Both the position numbers and the translations under genes were made by a program. Below are positions 58,775 to 64,000 of a DNA stretch of 64,000 bases, in pieces (positions within the stretch are counted from its first letter, which is position 1; each line of letters opens with the position of its first letter). Below the pieces are notes generated by a model. That model was not told where the DNA came from and did not search any database. It saw nothing but the letters and a program-made list of their open reading frames with translations. Source of the stretch: Lichenostomus cassidix (lineage: Eukaryota > Chordata > Aves > Passeriformes > Meliphagidae); the NCBI GenBank assembly GCA_008360975.2, contig CM039196.1, positions 7,296,263-7,360,262 on the forward strand. The letters are read 5' to 3'.

Positions 58775-59170
58775 AAAAGAAAGAAAGAAAGAAAGAAAGA
58801 TAGATTAGGGAAAAAATAGGAAAAACGAAAGGAAAGGAAAGGAAAGGAAAGGAAAGGAAAGGAAAGGAAAGGAAAGGAAAGGAAAGGAAAGGAAAGGAAA
58901 GGAAAGGAAAGGAAAGGAAAGGAGAGGAGAGGAGAGGAGAGGAGAGGAGAGGAGAGGAGAGGAGAGGAGAGGAGAGGAGAGGAGAGGAAAGGAAAGGAAA
59001 GGAAAGGAAAGGAAAGGGAGAAAAGAAAAGGAAAGGAAAGAAAAGAAAAGAGAGAAAAGAAAAGAAAAGAAAAGAAAAGAAAAGAAAAGAAAAGAAAAGA
59101 AAAGAAAAGAAAAGAAAAGAAAAGAAAAGAAAAGAAAAGAAAAGAGAAAAGAAAACAGAAAAGAAATAAA
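58775..59170 (+). repeat. Long homopurine tract (GAAA, GGAAA, GGAGA, GAAAA units)
   Basis: Nearly pure A/G on the + strand in ordered blocks: GAAA units (to 58800), GGAAA from about 58831 to 58920, GGAGA 58921-58985, GGAAA 58986-59015, then GAAAA to about 59155. Long phenylalanine/leucine/serine-rich frames on the opposite strand are artefacts of this repeat. Confidence 0.95.
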
Positions 59171-59587
59171 GACATCGGAAAGACAGGCCAAACCGATAAG
59201 GACAAACGAACGAAAAGCGAGGCAAGGAGAGCCTGCGCTCCGCCGCAGACGCTTTGCCCGCCGGAGCGGTTTGGGCTGGGGGCACTGGCACCTGCGGCCC
59301 GGTGCCAGTCGCCGTCCCCGCGCGGGGCCCCGCAGGGTCCGCCGGGGTTCACTGCCCCTCTGCAGCTCGCTGGTTTCCCCGGGCCGCCCGGTGCCGAGCG
59401 GGGATTTCAGCCGCCCGGCGGCAGCGCGGCAGGTGCGCGGGTCCCGCGCAGCGCGGCTCATCCTCCGGCGGCGGCAGCCGCGGGCAGCGCCAGGCACCTG
59501 AGACCGCACGGCAGCGGCTTCTGCCTGGGCTGCCGCCGGGGGCCGCAGCCCCGCACAGCAGCCGCGCTGTGCTCTGCCGTGGGCGTG
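59171..59587. other. GC-rich unique segment between two purine tracts
   Basis: CpG-rich unique sequence from about 59215, with open frames on both strands but no domain recognised. It may be a detached part of the TBX1 CpG domain. Confidence 0.6.
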
Positions 59588-59808
59588 TGAGAGAAGAGAG
59601 AAGAGAGAAGAGAGAAGAGAGAAGAGAGAAGAGAGAAGAGAGAAGAGAGAAGAGAGAAGAGAGAAGAGAGAAGAGAGAAGAGAGAAGAGAGAAGAGAGAA
59701 GAGAAGAGGAGAGAAAGAGAAGAAAAAGGAAAGGAAAGGAAAGGAAAGGAAAGGAAAGGAAAGGAAAGGAAAGGAAAAAGGAAAGGAAAAAGGAAAGGAA
59801 AGGAAGAT
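59588..59808 (+). repeat. Second homopurine tract (AGAGAAG heptamer, then GGAAA)
   Basis: About 16 copies of a 7-base AGAGAAG unit to about 59700, then GGAAA units to about 59808. Weaker A/G richness continues to 59900. Encoded Arg/Glu/Lys-rich frames are not genes. Confidence 0.95.
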
Positions 59809-59935
59809 GGATAGAAACAAACAAGAGCAAAAGAGAGAATGAGAAAAAGAACAAAAGAGAAAGAAAAAAAGAATAAATGAACAAACGAAAGAAAAAGAAG
59901 GGTAACAAACTACCCAAGGAAGAAAGCATACAACA

Positions 59936-59946
59936 CCCCCCCCCCC
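59936..59946 (+). repeat. Poly-C run
   Basis: Eleven C bases immediately after the purine-rich region. Confidence 0.9.
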
Positions 59947-62900
59947 GTTTTACAACCAGCTCAATCAGCCTTATGAACAACAGTACTTTTCTTGCTAATA
60001 GACACTGATGTGTCAGTGAGAACTGGGACTTGTGGATCTCTGTGGGCTGCCTGACTGACAGGCACGGCAGGGAGTCCGTGGGGCTCTATAGGGCTAGGGA
60101 AATGGGACTGGGCTCCCGCAACCCTTGCACTCCCCACACCTCCCACTGGCTCCTGCTTTGCCAGCCTTGGCTCCATGTTATTTGCCATGGGGATTTCGGG
60201 CTGCTTTTACGGGGTCGCTTGCCTGCAGATCCCAATGTAGAGATCACGCACGGGGAAATTCTCAGAAATAAAACTGTCAGCCACTCTCTCCCAGCACACA
60301 GCCGGTGGAGTTTCTCCCTTTCCCCTCTTTTTTCTCCCCGCCCCACCCCCAGGCCCCCACCCTGACAACTGCTCGTGCTTCTCCAGTGAGATATCCATGC
60401 TCTCCTGCAGTGCAGCTGCCCTGTGTGGTCCACAGTTTGGGGCTATAAAGTTTTTGGGATCCTCACCCAGCCCCAGAGTGCACAGTTCCCTTGAGAGCTC
60501 CCGGGGTGGCCTGGGCAAGGGGACCTGACAGTTGGGGTCATTGCCTGGAGCTCCCCCAGCAGCAACTCCTGCTTGTCTGGTATTGAGTGCACCATCTACA
60601 TCTAATACCAGTCACTCTCTGTCACTCCCCTCCTTATTACTGTTCATTAATGCTGTCAAAAAGCTCAGTACGGGGATGCTACTCTGCTGCCTGGGGCTGA
60701 CACACACATCTGCCGCTAATAGGTATGAGTGAATTAGTGCCCATCCCCTCCTGCCTGGCCCTTTCCTCACTTTCACCCTGGCTCTGGCATGGATGGGGAA
60801 GCTCTTGTCCGACTGCCTGTGCTCCTTCAGTGCAGGGAAATGGGGCTGCAGCTACAGGGTAATGACGTGACTTTAGTTTGAAAGAAGGATTCCCCCCATC
60901 CCTCAGACTACTGAGGCGCCAAAAATGTCTTAGTTGAAGTGTATTTTGTTATTGCTGCACAAATTTGGGGAAGAGGGGGTGAGAAGTCCCGCAGAGCACA
61001 GGAAGACACTGCTGCTATCTGCATCCAAAGGCAAAGCAGCTACCCCACTGCTTCTTGCTAGATCCTTTCTGTGGAGCCAGAATCAATTTCAAGCCATCCA
61101 CTTGCAGCTGCATTGCTAGAGGGAAGGTCAGGCATTTATCCACGACTCGGCTGTGGTTGTTGCACCGAAGGTTTATATTCACTCAGTGCCGCTGCAGCAT
61201 CCTGTGCAGACATTTATTTTGGCTAAAGGCAGCCTGGTTCTCGTTTGGATGCAGTCACGGAGGCCTGACCCACGCAGGCGCTGTACACTGGTGGAGCCAC
61301 TGTGGCTGTACAGGTTGTCTATGTGTGGATTCACTTCCACATAGGGGCCCAGATGGTTTCATCCCACAAGAGGTTGCAGTTAGATGGGCGGGGGTTGTCA
61401 TTGCAGAGCTCAGTCAGTGTCAGGAGATGTGGTATCCCCAAAGCTCAATGTTTGCAGTTGCTGTAGCCTGTCTGGTAAGGATTTTTTCCTTGCAAGAACT
61501 TTTCTCCTTTTCTGTTAGGCCAGTAAAATAGCCCGGACATTCCTTGTTGTTCTACCTTGTCTCCTGTCACAGCAAAGAACAGATTAACATCACTTGTTCT
61601 GGAGCTCAGATGTTTTCACGGGGTTTGGTGTGGCAGATGATGATCTATATTAATCACTGACATAACACAGTATGTTAGCACAAACAAATGAACACAAACA
61701 ACAAACCGCAGGGCTCAGCATGCTAATGGGAGGCTGCACAATCCACAGGAGATCCCTCTGAGATAAATCATCTCCCTGCATTGCTGGGTATTACATCGGA
61801 CATGTTGCAAACTTAATCCAAGGGACATAAAGAATGGATGCTTCAGCTGATGTCAGCTGCTTCTTCAAATCCAATGCAGCATAAAAACTGGCTACATCAT
61901 GGAGATTTTTCTTCTTGCGTCAGTGCTGGAGCTGAACCCTTTGGATCACGTCCAGCTGAGAGGCAGCAGGCTTTGCACTGCCACTGAGGGCAGATCACAC
62001 ATGTTAAAGTCCTACAGGAGAGTGCAGCCTCTGAGAGCAGAGACCAAACCTGAAGGTGAGCCCAGGACCCTTCCTGGAGCCCATGTTTGTCTGCAAAAAG
62101 CAAAGGTGCTTCTGCCAGCTTTGTTCTTCCTCCTTCATCTCCTTGTCACTTTACCCACTTGTGGATGTGCCTGTTCCTGAGGGATTTTGTGACCTGTCAA
62201 CTGTTCTCGGCTCCATTTGCTGCTCCCTCATGGCCTGGGGGACACCTTTTGAGAGTGCTGTGGTGGGGCAGGTGAGGCAGGAGTGGTGATCCCTTCTTCA
62301 TGCCTGCAGAGCCATACCGGTATTACTGACAGCACATCCCTCCTACCCAGGCAGAAAGATTTGGAGGATTTCAGGCCATTTCTCTGACTCCTGCTCCCAC
62401 CACCCCATCACCCAGGCAGACACCCTGCTGTGGGTGCTGAGGACAGGCAGATTGCCTCTGCTGGAGCCCAAGGTTGCTGCAACAGGCAGGCACTGCAGTC
62501 AGACCCTGCGAGGCACAGAGACCAGCTGGACGGGTGGCCAGCCCTGCCTGAAGATGTGATGTGCCCTGCACCCTCTGTGCTCCTGCCTGCAGAGTCCTGG
62601 CCAGAGACCTGGCACCCCTTAACAGGCATCTCAGGGAAAGGAAGGGGAAGGGACTTCACCAGCCCTTAAGGAAAACCTTTACAATAGGTTTTGTAATCCT
62701 TGCACAAGCCCTGCAAAGGGCAATATTGTGTTACTAAAAAAGCATGGTGAAGCAGAGCAGAGCAGAGCAAGCCTCTGAGCTCCCAGTCCTGCCTCTGTAA
62801 TACCTCAAACAAGTTCAACATGGGATTCCCAGGACTGCTTGGCACATCTAAATCCCTTTGCTGTTTGCACCTCGGTGTCCTTCTGTGCAAACAACAGTGA

Positions 62901-64000
62901 TGATGTTTAGTCACCTTCAGAGAGCTGTTTGGCATTGAAAGGGATCCAGGATAATCTTGGCTTAGGTTTCGTATAATTTATTTATTGTATTTTTAGGTTT
63001 TATTGTACAAAGCAACACTGCACCATTTCTAGCTCTTCTCTGCTGACATCTTAGTTAGTACTCGTTCTTCCTACACATTAATTCAGTTAAAACGCCAGCT
63101 TGGAACCATTCAGGAATCCACACTGATGAGGATGTTTTACATTTCTTGTGATTTTCTCATATAATATTTTTAATGTAAAAGGCTGCTCAAATCTAACCTA
63201 TTCTCATACACGTGTTTGCTGCATAAGGAACATCCTCCTTCTTGCCCTTCTAGGCTTAGAGACAGGGTTTGGAAACGACGTTTGAAGATGCACAATCAGG
63301 CTCCCCAGAGGTGAGAAGCAGCACAGCTGTTTCCTTCCTCACAGCTTTTTCTGGGGAGAACCTGGTTAAGCCAGTAGTGGGATCCCTGTCACCTGAGAAA
63401 GGCCCATGTGTAAGGGGACCCATAACACACCTGGGGCCAGAGCTGTGGTGATGACTGTCCCTTTGGGGCCACTGTCCCTGGAGGTGAGGGCTCTCCAACC
63501 GCTCCCACACATGGGTCACTGTGGTCCACAGGCACTTCCCGTGTACCACAGCCTGGGAAACGCTGCCATCCCTGCAAATCGCACGAAGTGACTGGCACTG
63601 AGGGGTGGTTCAATTTCAGGAACTGTCGATGCTCACGCCTTCCTCTGCGGAATTAGCACAAGGACAGATTAAAGAAAGCCAATTTCCTTTCTCATCAAAT
63701 CAATTCCTTCTGGGGCAAACAAAGCCACAAGCGCAGTGCTCTTGTCCTCCCGTGATCTTGTGGTTTGCTCTGGTTGGAAGAGGCAGCTTTGGAAAACCCG
63801 AGCCCATTTCCTGCTCTGCGTGCTGCAGTGTATATCCTCGTCTCAGCCCTGGAAATGCTTTGATGGATATTATTAGGTCCGGAAAGCATTTGGAGCTCCT
63901 TTCTTCCGTACGAGCTGAACAAACTGCTATGGGATGAAAGAGGGGCAAATTGGAAGGGTCTGTGGATGCTGCAGGCAGGCTGCCAGGCTAAGGGAGCCCA
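59947..64000. other. Far upstream flank of TBX1, no recognised gene
   Basis: Mixed-composition DNA. In mammals GP1BB is the next gene upstream of TBX1, but I see no leucine-rich-repeat coding exon here. Open frames up to 158 codons (61055-61531) show no domain. Forkhead-like AACAAACA-type sequence occurs near 61680-61705 (ACAAACAAATGAACACAAAC), but as a single weak hint. Confidence 0.6.

Noticed and set aside
59254..59814. Plus-strand 186-codon frame ending in Arg/Glu/Lys repeats
   Set aside because: The second half is the AGAGAAG/GGAAA repeat and the first half is CpG-rich DNA lacking stops; no domain.
58657..59980. Long minus-strand open frames rich in Phe, Leu and Ser (191-391 codons)
   Set aside because: They are translations of homopurine simple repeats and carry no domain.
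59947..64000. Search for GP1BB, expected upstream of TBX1
   Set aside because: No leucine-rich-repeat coding sequence found on the minus strand; the gene is probably beyond the window.

Overview
The window is vertebrate nuclear DNA, most likely from a bird. The evidence is spliced genes with GT-AG introns, a long AT-rich gene-poor half next to a CpG-island-rich half, an eroded CR1 LINE tail as the only recognisable interspersed repeat, and gene order matching part of the 22q11.2 region (TBX1 and GNB1L tail to tail). The species cannot be named from sequence alone. No bacterial-type operon, CRISPR array or tRNA/rRNA gene was seen.

Layout. Bases 1-16700 are AT-rich non-coding DNA, probably a long 5' UTR intron or upstream flank of GNB1L. 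They hold an old CR1 tail (about 2430-2990) and a cluster of TAATTA homeodomain-type sites (8712-9072). GNB1L lies on the + strand with six coding exons between 16760 and 32713. They join without frameshift into a 328-residue WD40 protein. Bases 32714-44431 separate the genes. They contain the GNB1L 3' UTR, a small isolated CpG island near 39.9-40.1 kb, and, just beyond the TBX1 stop, minus-strand exon candidates for an unrecognised small membrane protein.

TBX1 lies on the minus strand from about 54.5 kb down to 44432. Eight coding exons join cleanly into a 493-residue T-box protein. Two other starts are visible: a 502-residue form beginning MISAISSPW, read straight into the second coding exon, and an in-frame upstream ATG giving a 545-residue form with an eh1-like FSIASLI motif. 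A CpG-rich region of several kilobases (about 51.2-58.4 kb) covers the 5' end. Upstream lie two long homopurine tracts (58775-59170 and 59588-59808), then 4 kb with no gene I recognise.

GNB1L and TBX1 are not a functional operon. In mammals both fall in the interval deleted in 22q11.2 syndrome: TBX1 is a pharyngeal/cardiac developmental transcription factor and GNB1L a WD-repeat factor linked to PIKK kinase maturation. Enhancers for TBX1 could lie in GNB1L introns. The most interesting leads are the eh1-bearing TBX1 N-terminal extension, the candidate membrane-protein exons with a CCAAT/GC-box cluster in the TBX1 3' UTR, and the TAATTA cluster.
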